The notes below the pieces were generated by a model. The model searched no databases and was not told the DNA's origin. It worked only from the letters and a program-made list of their open reading frames with translations. Positions 1 through 6,242 of a DNA stretch of 45,684 nucleotides are shown piece by piece (positions within the stretch are counted from its first letter, which is position 1; each line of letters opens with the position of its first letter). The stretch covers positions 1 through 45,684 of the forward strand of contig NZ_JACSNY010000014.1 in NCBI RefSeq assembly GCF_016902535.1. Direction: 5' to 3'. Made by a program: the position numbers and the translations under genes. Source of the stretch: Anaerotignum lactatifermentans. GTDB lineage: Bacteria > Bacillota > Clostridia > Lachnospirales > Anaerotignaceae.

Positions 1-31
1 AATCCTCATCATAATAATTTTTTTTAGTCAT
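1..31 (-). CDS. Start of a divergently transcribed phage gene (partial)
   Basis: Reading the minus strand from 31 gives ATG followed by nine more sense codons (MTKKNYYDED) before the window edge. A near-perfect ribosome binding site, AAAAGGAGGTAT, lies 4 to 5 bases before the ATG (complement of about 36-47). The gene is divergent from the early block starting at 135, the usual arrangement for a lysogeny-side gene such as a repressor or its neighbour, but ten residues are not enough to name it. Confidence 0.6.
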   Translation of the reverse strand, partial: MTKKNYYDED

Positions 32-134
32 AAAGATACCTCCTTTTGGTGTCTAACATTATGGTACATCTGTTTATAAATCGTGTCTACTTATTTAATA
101 TAGATCCACGAGGGTTGCAAAAAGAAACAAGATT
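32..134. promoter_or_regulatory. Divergent intergenic region with a direct repeat GTGTCTA
   Basis: The 100-base gap between the minus-strand start at 31 and the plus-strand gene at 135 contains GTGTCTA twice (49-55 and 83-89) in the same orientation. AT-rich -10-like words lie between them (TATAAA at 75-80 on the plus strand, CATAAT on the minus strand). The layout fits a repressor-controlled early switch. I cannot fix the promoters or the operator with confidence. Confidence 0.35.
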
Positions 135-734
135 GTGTACATCATGGAGGATTTGGAAGGCAGCCAGTGGGTAAATACCATGGAAGCCATATATCGGCTA
201 GAGGGATTACCCAAAATGACAAGTGACGATTTTTTGAATTTACTGGGAGTTCCGGAAAACAAGAAAGATAAATGGGAAAGAGGAGATAGGATCGACCTAG
301 AAGGACTAACAAAACAGGACAGAGTGGCAGAGCGAGAACTGACAGCGGACCCAGCGGGGATTTCTATCGTTTACAACAATATGCTGCTGACGCCATTTTA
401 TGTCTCGGATGGGATCGTTTGGATGGATGAGGAACTGTTGGAACCGATACGAAGAATGGATAGCCAATATCTGCGTTTTTTCCTGCGTGGCCAAAAGGGC
501 AGAAGAATGATAGCGGTAAAAGATGGCCTGATATTGGTAGCTGTTATCGCGGCGGTGAAAATGTCAGAGGATCTAGCGGAAAAAATAGAAACGATGTGGC
601 GGCAGTGCGTAATGGAGAGTAATCGGGAAGGAGTGTGGATGTATGAAAACAGTGACGATGATTTTTGTTTCGGAGAAAGGACAGAAAACAATACAGCAGA
701 GCCCGCAGATGCTGGACATGGCGGCGAGGATTGA
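135..734 (+). CDS. Phage early protein of unknown function
   Basis: I do not recognise this 199-residue protein. It is rich in charged residues with no membrane segment. Residues about 75-150 alternate hydrophobic and charged stretches (YNNMLLTPFYVSDGIVWMDEE, then LILVAVIAAVKMSEDLAEKIETM) that could form a small globular domain. The tail after residue 165 is acidic and probably disordered. The start is uncertain: GTG at 135 or ATG at 144, neither with a good ribosome binding site. Its 3' end overlaps the next gene by 92 bases in another frame, which is unusually long for phage genes, so the true C-terminus may matter little or the overlap may reflect a past frameshift. Position next to the divergent region suggests an early regulator; this is inference only. 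Confidence 0.55.
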   Translation: MYIMEDLEGSQWVNTMEAIYRLEGLPKMTSDDFLNLLGVPENKKDKWERGDRIDLEGLTKQDRVAERELTADPAGISIVYNNMLLTPFYVSDGIVWMDEELLEPIRRMDSQYLRFFLRGQKGRRMIAVKDGLILVAVIAAVKMSEDLAEKIETMWRQCVMESNREGVWMYENSDDDFCFGERTENNTAEPADAGHGGED

Positions 735-993
735 GGCCGTAGGCGGCGTGGATATTGTGCCCATGCATCCTATCAGCGAGAGGGTATTTCTTGCCTATGA
801 CGCCCAGAAGAACCCGGACGGGCCTATGTATGACGGCTGGGAAGGGGAGCAAAAGCTGATCTACGGAAAGGGGCTGCTGTTTCGTATGGTCGGCATGATG
901 GTGAAGGATCTGACGGCGGAGGACATAGAAAAGACAAAAGACGCCGTCCGGATCATCGGCGTACAGATAGAGCTGGGAGGGGACAAGAAATGA
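643..993 (+). CDS. Phage hypothetical protein, 116 aa
   Basis: An unrecognised 116-residue protein. The start at 643 is supported by AAGGAG about 10 bases upstream (ATCGGGAAGGAGTGTGG). The N-terminus (MKTVTMIFVSEKG) reads like a beta strand, the middle is MLDMAARIEAVGGVDIVPMHP, and no catalytic signature is visible. The first 92 bases lie inside the preceding gene in another frame. The stop overlaps the next start by four bases (ATGA at 990), so it is translationally coupled to the DUF3846 gene. GC content is high, like the neighbouring early genes up to 2,800. Confidence 0.6.
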   Translation: MKTVTMIFVSEKGQKTIQQSPQMLDMAARIEAVGGVDIVPMHPISERVFLAYDAQKNPDGPMYDGWEGEQKLIYGKGLLFRMVGMMVKDLTAEDIEKTKDAVRIIGVQIELGGDKK

Positions 994-1349
994 AATACGA
1001 GAAATGTGAAAAGTGCGGCGCCCATCTGGATCATGGGGAGCGGTGTGATTGTGAGAAAGAGAAAGAACTGGAGGCGCTGCTGGTACCGGCCAAAGGGAAG
1101 ATACAGCGAATCCGAATCAAGGACAGCTTGGCGGAATGGCAGAAGGCGGTGGGCGGATACATAGAGACGGTGACCATGGCGGAGGGCGTTGTCCTGATCT
1201 GCAACAAAGAGGGAAAGCTGCTGGATCTGCCCGTCAACGAGCATCTGTGCCAGATCAACGGGGATTTCCTGCTGGCGGGGGTGCGGGGAGACGGATTCGT
1301 CAGTCTGACCCGGAAGCAGATGGAGCAGCTGGAAAGATTATTCGCATAA
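990..1349 (+). CDS. DUF3846-type protein with an N-terminal zinc-ribbon-like Cys cluster
   Basis: This 119-residue protein has a Cys cluster at residues 6-20 (CEKCG, then CDC) that could bind one zinc ion. Residues about 38-115 match my memory of DUF3846, a small domain common in phage and mobile elements (VVLICNKEGKLLDLPVNEH, then GDFLLAGVRGDGFVSLT). The role of DUF3846 is unknown. The start overlaps the previous stop by four bases. A structured element follows within ten bases of the stop, so this is probably the last gene of a short early transcript. Confidence 0.6.
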   Translation: MKYEKCEKCGAHLDHGERCDCEKEKELEALLVPAKGKIQRIRIKDSLAEWQKAVGGYIETVTMAEGVVLICNKEGKLLDLPVNEHLCQINGDFLLAGVRGDGFVSLTRKQMEQLERLFA

Positions 1350-1353
1350 AAAA

Positions 1354-1395
1354 ACAAGGCTGTCCTTCCCCCTTTTGGGGGAGGCGCAGCCCGTT
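1354..1395 (+). terminator. Terminator-like hairpin after the DUF3846 gene
   Basis: GGCTG (1358-1362) pairs with CAGCC (1387-1391), and CTTCCCCC (1365-1372) pairs with GGGGGAGG (1377-1384) around a TTTT loop. The flanking AAAC/GTTT extends the stem. Only a short T run follows, so termination may be partial. Confidence 0.55.
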
Positions 1396-1443
1396 TAAAG
1401 TGTGAATCTCATGCAGGAAAAGTATACCAGAAAACAGCGGAAA

Positions 1444-1523
1444 TATCAAGGGGCGGCGGTCCCTTTCGCTCCTTGATAATGAAATTAACATAAGGGCCAT
1501 GTCCCTGAAATCATAGAGGGACA
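1444..1523. repeat. Two inverted repeats upstream of the replication initiator gene
   Basis: TATCAAGG (1444-1451) faces CCTTGATA (1471-1478) as a perfect 8-base inverted repeat. TGTCCCT (1500-1506) faces AGGGACA (1517-1523) as a perfect 7-base inverted repeat. Both lie in the roughly 200-base gap directly before the HUH initiator at 1564. Double-strand origins of rolling-circle replicons are often such hairpins near rep. That this is an origin is inference; it could also be regulatory. Confidence 0.4.
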
Positions 1524-1563
1524 CCGGAATTTATAATCATGCAGAAAAGGAAAAGGTGAATCC

Positions 1564-2316
1564 ATGCCAAGATATATCAAAAGAATATGGGCGGGGGACG
1601 TATACGAAGCGAAGGAATATTTCTCTCCCAGAGAACGAGGGATCAGCTGTGAGCGGGCGGCGGCGGAAAATGTGTCCCCGGAGAAAATGGCGGAATACAA
1701 CTGTCTGGAGGCCAGAAGGAAATGCGCCCGCATGGTCAACGCCAATTTCCGGCAGGGCGATTTATTTTTGACACTGACCTTCCGGGAGCGGGCAGGCGTA
1801 GAAACGGCCCTGCGGTTATTCCGAAATTTTATCAGCCGATTAAAACGGCTGCGGAAAAGAAAGGGCTATGCGGAGCTGAAATATCTCTATGTGGTGGAGA
1901 GCCGGCGGAAGCGGGAGCATATCCATGTGCTCATCAACAAAATGGATCTGTCCATGAAAGAGCTTTCGGAGGTCTGGGGCCTGGGCCGGGTCATGGTATC
2001 TATCCTGGAGCCTGGCGGGGACTATACAGGACTGGCCTATTACATCACAAAGGAAAACTACAAGGAATACGGGAAGCGGTGGAGCGGCAGCCGGAATCTG
2101 GAGAAACCGAAGGTGAAGGTCACGCTGGTTTCGGAGGAAAAGAAAACAAAGCGGCTGCGGATACCAAAGAATTACAAGATCATTGAGGAAGTGCAGTATT
2201 TCTCGGAAATCACAGGACACACGAGATACATAAGAGCGGTGAGGATCGGAGGCGAGGACTATGGCAGCGGAAAAGAAAGGGAGCCACACATGGAGCATAC
2301 TGACGGGGAAGGATAA
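1564..2316 (+). CDS. HUH-type rolling-circle replication initiator (REP/G2P-like)
   Basis: This 250-residue protein has the hallmarks of an HUH endonuclease, which nicks one DNA strand through a tyrosine. Residues about 66-72 form the first strand (DLFLTLTF). The metal-binding motif is HIHVLIN at about residues 118-124, with its two histidines. A YYITKENYK motif at about 157-165 carries the candidate catalytic tyrosine and the nearby lysine. The order strand, HxH, YxxK matches the REP family found in phages, plasmids and microviruses. The C-terminal third is basic. The start is ATG at 1564 with AAAAGG upstream. It probably starts replication of the phage genome together with the downstream SSB. 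It overlaps the next gene by 56 bases. A transposase-like or mobilisation role is less likely because no transposon ends are seen. Confidence 0.7.
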   Translation: MPRYIKRIWAGDVYEAKEYFSPRERGISCERAAAENVSPEKMAEYNCLEARRKCARMVNANFRQGDLFLTLTFRERAGVETALRLFRNFISRLKRLRKRKGYAELKYLYVVESRRKREHIHVLINKMDLSMKELSEVWGLGRVMVSILEPGGDYTGLAYYITKENYKEYGKRWSGSRNLEKPKVKVTLVSEEKKTKRLRIPKNYKIIEEVQYFSEITGHTRYIRAVRIGGEDYGSGKEREPHMEHTDGEG

Positions 2317-2815
2317 GCGGTGCTTTGTGACCGGGAGGACAAGCGGTTTACAGAAGCATCATATTTTCTACGGCAGAGGCCGCCGGGAGATCTCCGACAA
2401 AAACGGGTTCTGGGTATGGCTGACGGCGGAGGAACATCTGGCGGGATTGGGCGGACTGCACGCTCATCCAGGGAAGGGGCTGGATCTTGTGCTGAAATGC
2501 ATTTGCCAGCGGAAATACGAGGAAAAATACGGCCGGGAGGAATGGATGAAGATACTGGGACAGAATTATATCCAGCTGGATCGGGAAGAAGCGGAGGAAC
2601 GGCAGGAAGAAATGGAGGCCATGACACAGGAGCGGGGCCGGAGGGCCTACGAGGACTATGCCATGGATACATACGGGACAATTCCGGAAAATGGCTGCTG
2701 GCTCTGCCAGTACGAGGCACAGTTCCGGGTGAGCCGGGAACAGATGGTCTGTGTACACGGAAAGGAGGATGGGTTTTGGCTGGAAGAATTAGAGGACGCC
2801 TTTGTGGATTGGTGA
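2261..2815 (+). CDS. HNH-like phage nuclease-fold protein
   Basis: This 184-residue protein starts inside the 3' end of the HUH initiator gene. Residues about 20-60 contain CFVTG, then KHHIFYG, then LTAEEH and GLHAHPGKGLD, a Cys/His pattern like the small HNH/Ref-type phage nucleases that cut DNA near recombination or replication sites. The rest is helical and charged, with a second Cys pair (CWLC at about 147-150). Tight overlap with the initiator suggests that the two are co-translated and may act together at replication. The family assignment is from the motif only, and a purely structural zinc fold cannot be excluded. The GC-rich codon use matches the preceding gene but not the following one. 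Confidence 0.5.
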   Translation: MAAEKKGSHTWSILTGKDKRCFVTGRTSGLQKHHIFYGRGRREISDKNGFWVWLTAEEHLAGLGGLHAHPGKGLDLVLKCICQRKYEEKYGREEWMKILGQNYIQLDREEAEERQEEMEAMTQERGRRAYEDYAMDTYGTIPENGCWLCQYEAQFRVSREQMVCVHGKEDGFWLEELEDAFVDW

Positions 2816-2847
2816 TTGATGTTTGGGTGTGGTGGAAGAGAAGGGAA

Positions 2848-2868
2848 CTGCCGTTTTGAAGGAGGGAG
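2848..2868 (+). repeat. 21-base direct repeat, left copy (relic of an ssb 3' end)
   Basis: This 21-base word is identical to 4125-4145. In the right copy it encodes the last residues of SSB (LPF, stop) plus its downstream AGGAGG. Here the same bases, including CTGCCGTTTTGA, lie between genes just before the ASCH-like start, so this is a copied ssb tail that is no longer part of an ssb gene. Confidence 0.75.
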
Positions 2869-2873
2869 AAGGG

Positions 2874-3542
2874 ATGAAACCAATTTTATTTAACACCGAA
2901 ATGACGATTGCCATTCTGGAAGAAAGAAAAAAAGAAACACGGAGAGTGATCAAATCTCAGCCAGAAGGAAAGCTGTTGCACGTGACCGGTTATAAATGCG
3001 ACGAATGGTGGGAAATAAGGGAGACTGAAAAGGGAGAAGAGAGGATTAAAATAAAGGCGCCATTTCAAGAAGGGGATATTTTGTGGGTAAGAGAGACATG
3101 GCAATATGCCTATGAGCTGGATGGGAACGATCAGATAATTGAAGAAACCGGGAAATATTACTATGCTGCTGATGCAAAAAAAGATAGTCATGTATTTAGC
3201 ACATGGTTAAACCCGGATGGGACACATAGAGACAGCATGCCTTGGAGACCTTCTATCCATATGCCCAAAGAGGCTGCTCGGATTTTCTTGAAAGTATGTA
3301 ATGTATATGCGCAAAGATTACAAGATTGCAGTAATGGGGAAATAGAAAACGAAGGTGCCAAAAGCAGAGACGAGTTTGCGTATCTTTGGGATAAAACGAT
3401 TAAGCCCACAGATATAGAGCGTTTTGGATGGCAAGCAAATCCTCTAGTTTGGGTAATACAGTTTGAGAGAATCGAAAAGGAAGAAGCACGAAAAGAAAAC
3501 AGCACGTGCGGACAGGAGGGAGAATATGACAGCAAGCAGTAA
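2874..3542 (+). CDS. ASCH-superfamily-like phage protein
   Basis: The start is taken as ATG at 2874, eight bases after GGAGGGAG; an in-frame TTG at 2823 lacks a site. The 222-residue product begins MKPILFNTEMTIAILEERK followed by KETRRVIK. That opening, together with a later FQEGDILWVRETW, is typical of the short ASCH/PUA-like phage proteins often labelled morphogenetic or DUF proteins. ASCH domains bind RNA or modified nucleosides; the role here is unknown. The C-terminal half (MPWRPSIHMPKEAARIFLKV) also matches that group. GC content is clearly lower than in the genes on either side, and 21-base direct repeats flank this gene, the next gene and ssb, so it probably arrived by recombination. 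Confidence 0.65.
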   Translation: MKPILFNTEMTIAILEERKKETRRVIKSQPEGKLLHVTGYKCDEWWEIRETEKGEERIKIKAPFQEGDILWVRETWQYAYELDGNDQIIEETGKYYYAADAKKDSHVFSTWLNPDGTHRDSMPWRPSIHMPKEAARIFLKVCNVYAQRLQDCSNGEIENEGAKSRDEFAYLWDKTIKPTDIERFGWQANPLVWVIQFERIEKEEARKENSTCGQEGEYDSKQ

Positions 3543-3735
3543 TATTTGTCCCTGCATGGGCTGTGATGCCGACCGTCACCCGGGATGCCATGACAGCTGC
3601 GGAAGGTATCGGGGCTGGAAGGACCAGCGGAGGCAGGAGACGCGGGAGAAAAAAGAAAAAATGCTGGCGGGATGGGAAGCGGACGCGAGGAAGCGGTATG
3701 CCATCCGTCAGGGGCAGAGGAGGAAGCGGATTTGA
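3526..3735 (+). CDS. Small Cys-rich phage protein (zinc-ribbon-like)
   Basis: A 69-residue protein starting at ATG 3526, five bases after AGGAGGG; it overlaps the preceding stop by 17 bases. Residues 7-25 contain CPCMGC, then CHDSC, a spacing consistent with one zinc site, followed by a basic tail (KKEKMLAGW, RKRYAIRQGQRRKR). Similar mini-proteins lie next to ssb in other Firmicutes phages. The stop overlaps the ssb start (TTGA), so the two are translationally coupled. Function unknown; a single-strand or replisome accessory role is only a guess from the neighbour. Confidence 0.65.
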   Translation: MTASSNICPCMGCDADRHPGCHDSCGRYRGWKDQRRQETREKKEKMLAGWEADARKRYAIRQGQRRKRI

Positions 3736-4136
3736 ATAAAGTGGTATTGCTGGGCAGGCTGACAAAGGACCCGGAGATAAGATACGCCGAAGGGGAAAAT
3801 TCTGTGGCGGTAGGAAGGTATACGCTGGCCGTGAACAGACGATGGAAGCGGGAAGGCGAGACAGAAGCGGATTTTATCCCCTGCGTGGTGTTTGGAAAGG
3901 CGGCCAGCTTTGCGGAGAAGTATTTCTCCAAAGGGCAGATGATCGGCATTGTTGGGCGTTTGCAGGTACGCAGCTGGACGGATCGGGACGGAAACAAGAA
4001 AAGCAAAATGGAAGTCGTGATAGAGGAACAGCATTTCGCCGGAAGTAAGAACGAGAACCAAGAGCCAAGAAGAGAACCGGCGGAGGATGGGTTTTACCTC
4101 ATAGAAGATATCGAGGATGATGATCTGCCGTTTTGA
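3732..4136 (+). CDS. ssb: Single-stranded DNA-binding protein
   Basis: This 134-residue SSB coats single-stranded DNA during phage replication and recombination. The OB fold runs from residue 1 to about 105: NKVVLLGRLTKDPEIRY, AVGRYTLAVNR, DFIPCVVFGKAASF, FSKGQMIGIVGRLQVRSW. The linker is short and the acidic tip DDDLPF, which recruits partner proteins, is intact. The start is TTG at 3732, placed by the typical N-terminus (LNKVVLLGRL) and AGGAGG ten bases upstream; it overlaps the stop of the previous gene. A single-strand binder beside an HUH initiator fits strand-displacement replication. The last 12 coding bases and its downstream sequence are duplicated at 2848-2868. Confidence 0.93.
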   Translation: MNKVVLLGRLTKDPEIRYAEGENSVAVGRYTLAVNRRWKREGETEADFIPCVVFGKAASFAEKYFSKGQMIGIVGRLQVRSWTDRDGNKKSKMEVVIEEQHFAGSKNENQEPRREPAEDGFYLIEDIEDDDLPF

Positions 4137-4145
4137 AGGAGGGAG
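4125..4145 (+). repeat. 21-base direct repeat, right copy (end of ssb)
   Basis: Identical to 2848-2868. It spans the last SSB codons, the stop and the ribosome binding site of the next gene. In both copies an ATGAAAC start follows within five to nine bases, so the repeat joins equivalent positions of two different downstream genes. Confidence 0.75.
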
Positions 4146-4148
4146 GAT

Positions 4149-4565
4149 ATGAAACAAATAAATTTACAGGAAGAATTGATTGTTGATAATTTTGCCGGCG
4201 GCGGGGGAGTGAGAGACCGGGCGAAGGTCGGAGAGGCCTTCTGGGTCGTAGTGGAGCACTTCTATACGCCGAAGGGAAGCCGCCTTTGCGAGAAGGAGTA
4301 TTGCGTGTGCAGAGCGGAGGTCCAAAAACTGCTACCGAAATGGGATGAGATGGTCCTTCATGGGCCTGGCCCAGACGGATACCGGCAGTTGCACTACTAC
4401 AAGAACAAGGACATCGGAAGGAAGGTGTTCCGAACACCGAGGGAAGCTGCCCTTTATGCCCTTGAGCTTACCGAGAAGAATGACCGGGTGTGGGCCGAAA
4501 TGATGGGAGAAAAGCCCATGCGGCGCACCTGGGAAATATATCTGGAGGAGGATGCGAATGTATAA
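4149..4565 (+). CDS. Chimeric gene: cytosine methyltransferase N-terminus joined to an unknown protein
   Basis: The first 20 residues (MKQINLQEELIVDNFAGGGG) are the opening of phage DNA cytosine methyltransferases, where VDxFAGGGG is the SAM-binding motif I. The normal continuation (GASTGIE and the rest of the enzyme) is missing. From residue 21 the sequence changes to VRDRAKVGEAFWVVVEHF and runs to a 138-residue protein with two Cys (CEKEYCVC at about 46-53) and a charged helical C-terminus, none of which belongs to a methyltransferase. The catalytic PC motif is absent, so it cannot methylate DNA. The ribosome binding site AGGAGGGAGG is intact. The downstream body is GC-rich and free of stops, so it may still be an active gene that borrowed a start. 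Function of the body unknown. Confidence 0.6.
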   Translation: MKQINLQEELIVDNFAGGGGVRDRAKVGEAFWVVVEHFYTPKGSRLCEKEYCVCRAEVQKLLPKWDEMVLHGPGPDGYRQLHYYKNKDIGRKVFRTPREAALYALELTEKNDRVWAEMMGEKPMRRTWEIYLEEDANV

Positions 4566-4590
4566 CTACTACACCTGCAAGGTCAAATGA
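4558..4590 (+). pseudogene. Ten-codon gene stump after the chimeric gene
   Basis: GGAGGAGG is followed by ATG at 4558, overlapping the previous stop, and an open frame of only ten codons (MYNYYTCKVK) before TGA at 4588. The strong ribosome site and overlap are those of a real phage gene whose body has been lost at the junction with AT-rich DNA. A leader peptide is the alternative. Confidence 0.4.
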
Positions 4591-4978
4591 GAGTCAGGGC
4601 CAAAACATATGGAATACATGATTGTTTTTTGCAATTAAAATGCAAAAAAATAGGCGGAATGATGTTAGTTTGAGTTCAAAAAAACAATGAGAATAGGCAT
4701 TGATACGAACAGGAAATTTCATAAAAATTGTGGGAAAAGATGATGATTTTATGCCTAAAAAATCAGATTTTCGCGTGCCAAAAAGACAATTGTCCAAATG
4801 GCATGCGTTTGGCATTTTCCGATAGGCTATTTTCCTTGAAAAATTAAGGCTTTTTAGGATTACTTCAAAATTTAGAAAATCCGCCTATAGAAAAGTGGGG
4901 TTTTGACCATTATTTTTCACTAAAAAAATCTGGAAGGATAATTGACAAGAAAAAGAACCGGAAAGGGGATAGGAGGCT
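4591..4978. other. AT-rich mosaic junction with a possible gene relic
   Basis: Nearly 400 bases with no full gene. GC content drops sharply from the preceding block. An open stretch from TTG 4700 to TAG 4823-4825 encodes 41 protein-like residues (for example VGKDDDFMPKKSDFRVPKRQ) without a ribosome binding site, perhaps the remains of a gene. ATAGGCGGA (4650-4658) is repeated inverted at 4880-4888. No convincing promoter or terminator was found. The stretch probably marks a past recombination between phage modules. Confidence 0.4.
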
Positions 4979-5197
4979 ATGAAAAATTTCGATAAAGAAC
5001 TTAGCCGGAATGGAAGCGGGTACAGTGACCCAACAGCAGCAACGGCTCTTCGGACCATATACAAAAAAGAAAAAGAAATTGACCGCAACGCAATGAGATT
5101 GATTGGTTTGATTAAAGATATGCTGCGTATCTGTGATTTTGAGCTAATTGAAAAAGTGAAAATCCGCCATAAGCCAAGTGGGAGGGAATATAAATGA
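4979..5197 (+). CDS. Small phage protein upstream of the late regulator
   Basis: A 72-residue protein starting at ATG 4979 after GGATAGGAGGCT. The sequence (MKNFDKELSRNGSGYSDPT, then TALRTIYKKEKEIDRNAMRL) is charged and helical. Short proteins of this type precede DUF1492/ArpU-like regulators in several Clostridia prophages. The function is unknown. The stop overlaps the next start (ATGA at 5194), which implies a joint role or at least a shared transcript with the regulator. Confidence 0.6.
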   Translation: MKNFDKELSRNGSGYSDPTAATALRTIYKKEKEIDRNAMRLIGLIKDMLRICDFELIEKVKIRHKPSGREYK

Positions 5198-5598
5198 GCA
5201 ACAATGAAAAGAAAAAATATTTACGCCGGTACTTAGATGCAAAAAGAAGAGCGAATTTATTACAGGAACAAATTGAATCATTGCGTGAAAACAAAACAAG
5301 TCCATCCGGAACACTTGATGGCATGCCACATGGAAGCGGGACATCTGATCTGTCTGGATATGCTGCCCGATTGGATGAACTGCTGCGGGAGCTGGAAACG
5401 GAAAGAGAAATGCAGATGATTACATATCATGAGATTTGGAATCAAGTGAAAAAAATTCCAAATGCAACAGAGCAGGAAGTGCTGACCAGAAGATATCTCA
5501 TTGGTCAGAGCTGGGAGAAGATTGCCGTAGAAATGCATTACAGCTATCGTCAAATTATTAGAATTCATGGTGCAGCATTACAGCATTTTTCTTGGTGA
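5194..5598 (+). CDS. DUF1492/ArpU-like late transcription regulator
   Basis: A 134-residue protein with an N-terminal coiled coil (residues about 8-35, with KKKYLRRYLDAKRRANLLQE), a Ser/Gly-rich linker, a second helix, and a C-terminal helix-turn-helix resembling sigma factor region 4 (ATEQEVLTRRYLIGQSWEKI followed by AVEMHYSYRQIIRIH). This is the architecture of RinA/ArpU/DUF1492 proteins, which switch on late (packaging and structural) genes in Firmicutes phages. Position is right: last gene before the packaging cluster, followed by a terminator. Its likely target is the region just downstream (5600-5720) in front of the HNH gene. Confidence 0.75.
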   Translation: MSNNEKKKYLRRYLDAKRRANLLQEQIESLRENKTSPSGTLDGMPHGSGTSDLSGYAARLDELLRELETEREMQMITYHEIWNQVKKIPNATEQEVLTRRYLIGQSWEKIAVEMHYSYRQIIRIHGAALQHFSW

Positions 5599-5610
5599 CC
5601 ATAGGATGGC

Positions 5611-5645
5611 ACACAATGTCACATATCAATGTGGTATGATGTATC
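5611..5645 (+). promoter_or_regulatory. Candidate late-gene control region
   Basis: CACAT (5620-5624) and ATGTG (5629-5633) form a dyad with a four-base gap, followed at once by GGTATGATG, a -10-like word (TATGAT at 5635-5640). It sits between the late regulator and the packaging genes. Assignment as the regulator target is inference. Confidence 0.35.
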
Positions 5646-5657
5646 ATGGAATAAAAA

Positions 5658-5698
5658 CAGACAAAAGACTGCATAAGCGGTCTTTTTCTTTTTGTCTG
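5658..5698 (+). terminator. Terminator after the late regulator
   Basis: AAAGACTGC (5664-5672) pairs with GCGGTCTTT (5677-5685) around ATAA, followed by T-rich DNA. A second outer pairing, CAGACAAAA (5658-5666) with TTTTGTCTG (5690-5698), could compete with or extend the hairpin, which might allow regulated read-through. Confidence 0.7.
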
Positions 5699-5723
5699 GG
5701 AATTCCGGGAAGGAGGTAAATCC

Positions 5724-6134
5724 ATGTTAAGGTCATGTCCTTATTGCGGTCGGATCCATGACAAAAAATATATCTGTTCCAAAAAACCAATTCGAAAGAA
5801 ATACGGAACAGAACAAAACCGTTTTCGGTCCAAGAATGTTTGGACAAAAAAAGCGAAAGAAATAAAAGAAAGAGATATGTTTTTGTGCCAAATTTGCATG
5901 AAAAAACTATTTGATACAGTCCGGCAGTTTAACAGCCAAGAATTAGAAGTTCACCACATTGTTCCGCTGGCAGATGACTATGATCTGCGTCTGGAAAATG
6001 AGAACCTGATTACCCTTTGCGTGCGACACCATAAAATGGCTGACGCAGGGATAATTCCTGAACCTTTGCTGCTGGAGATTGCCAGAGAAAATGAGGAGAA
6101 TGGATGCCAAGTCGTGGCAGATATCCCGCCCTAG
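5724..6134 (+). CDS. HNH endonuclease of the packaging module
   Basis: This 136-residue protein is the HNH nuclease that assists terminase at cos ends in many HK97-like phages. The N-terminus carries CPYCG (residues 5-9) and a further Cys. A CQIC motif lies at about residues 54-57. The catalytic strand is LEVHHIVPL at about 74-82, and the last metal ligand region is NLITLCVRHH at about 94-103. The ribosome site GGAAGGAGGTAAATCC is strong. It ends just before a conserved-looking non-coding stretch and the small terminase, the order described for HNH-assisted cos cleavage. Basic residues dominate positions 20-50. Confidence 0.85.
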   Translation: MLRSCPYCGRIHDKKYICSKKPIRKKYGTEQNRFRSKNVWTKKAKEIKERDMFLCQICMKKLFDTVRQFNSQELEVHHIVPLADDYDLRLENENLITLCVRHHKMADAGIIPEPLLLEIARENEENGCQVVADIPP

Positions 6135-6190
6135 GGGTAAGGTCTGAAAAATCTAGAGCCTCTTAGACCACGAGGCCTCCTTTCTTCACA
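6126..6190. other. Probable cos (packaging) site
   Basis: The gap between the HNH gene and the small terminase holds nested dyads: GGTCT (6141-6145) with AGACC (6165-6169), and GCCTC (6159-6163) with GAGGC (6172-6176). In HK97-like phages with an adjacent HNH gene, the cohesive end site lies exactly here. The cut position cannot be read from sequence alone. Confidence 0.45.
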
Positions 6191-6242
6191 AAAAATTCCC
6201 AAAATGAAAACGAAATGAAAATGGCAGAAAGGAGGGGGTAAC

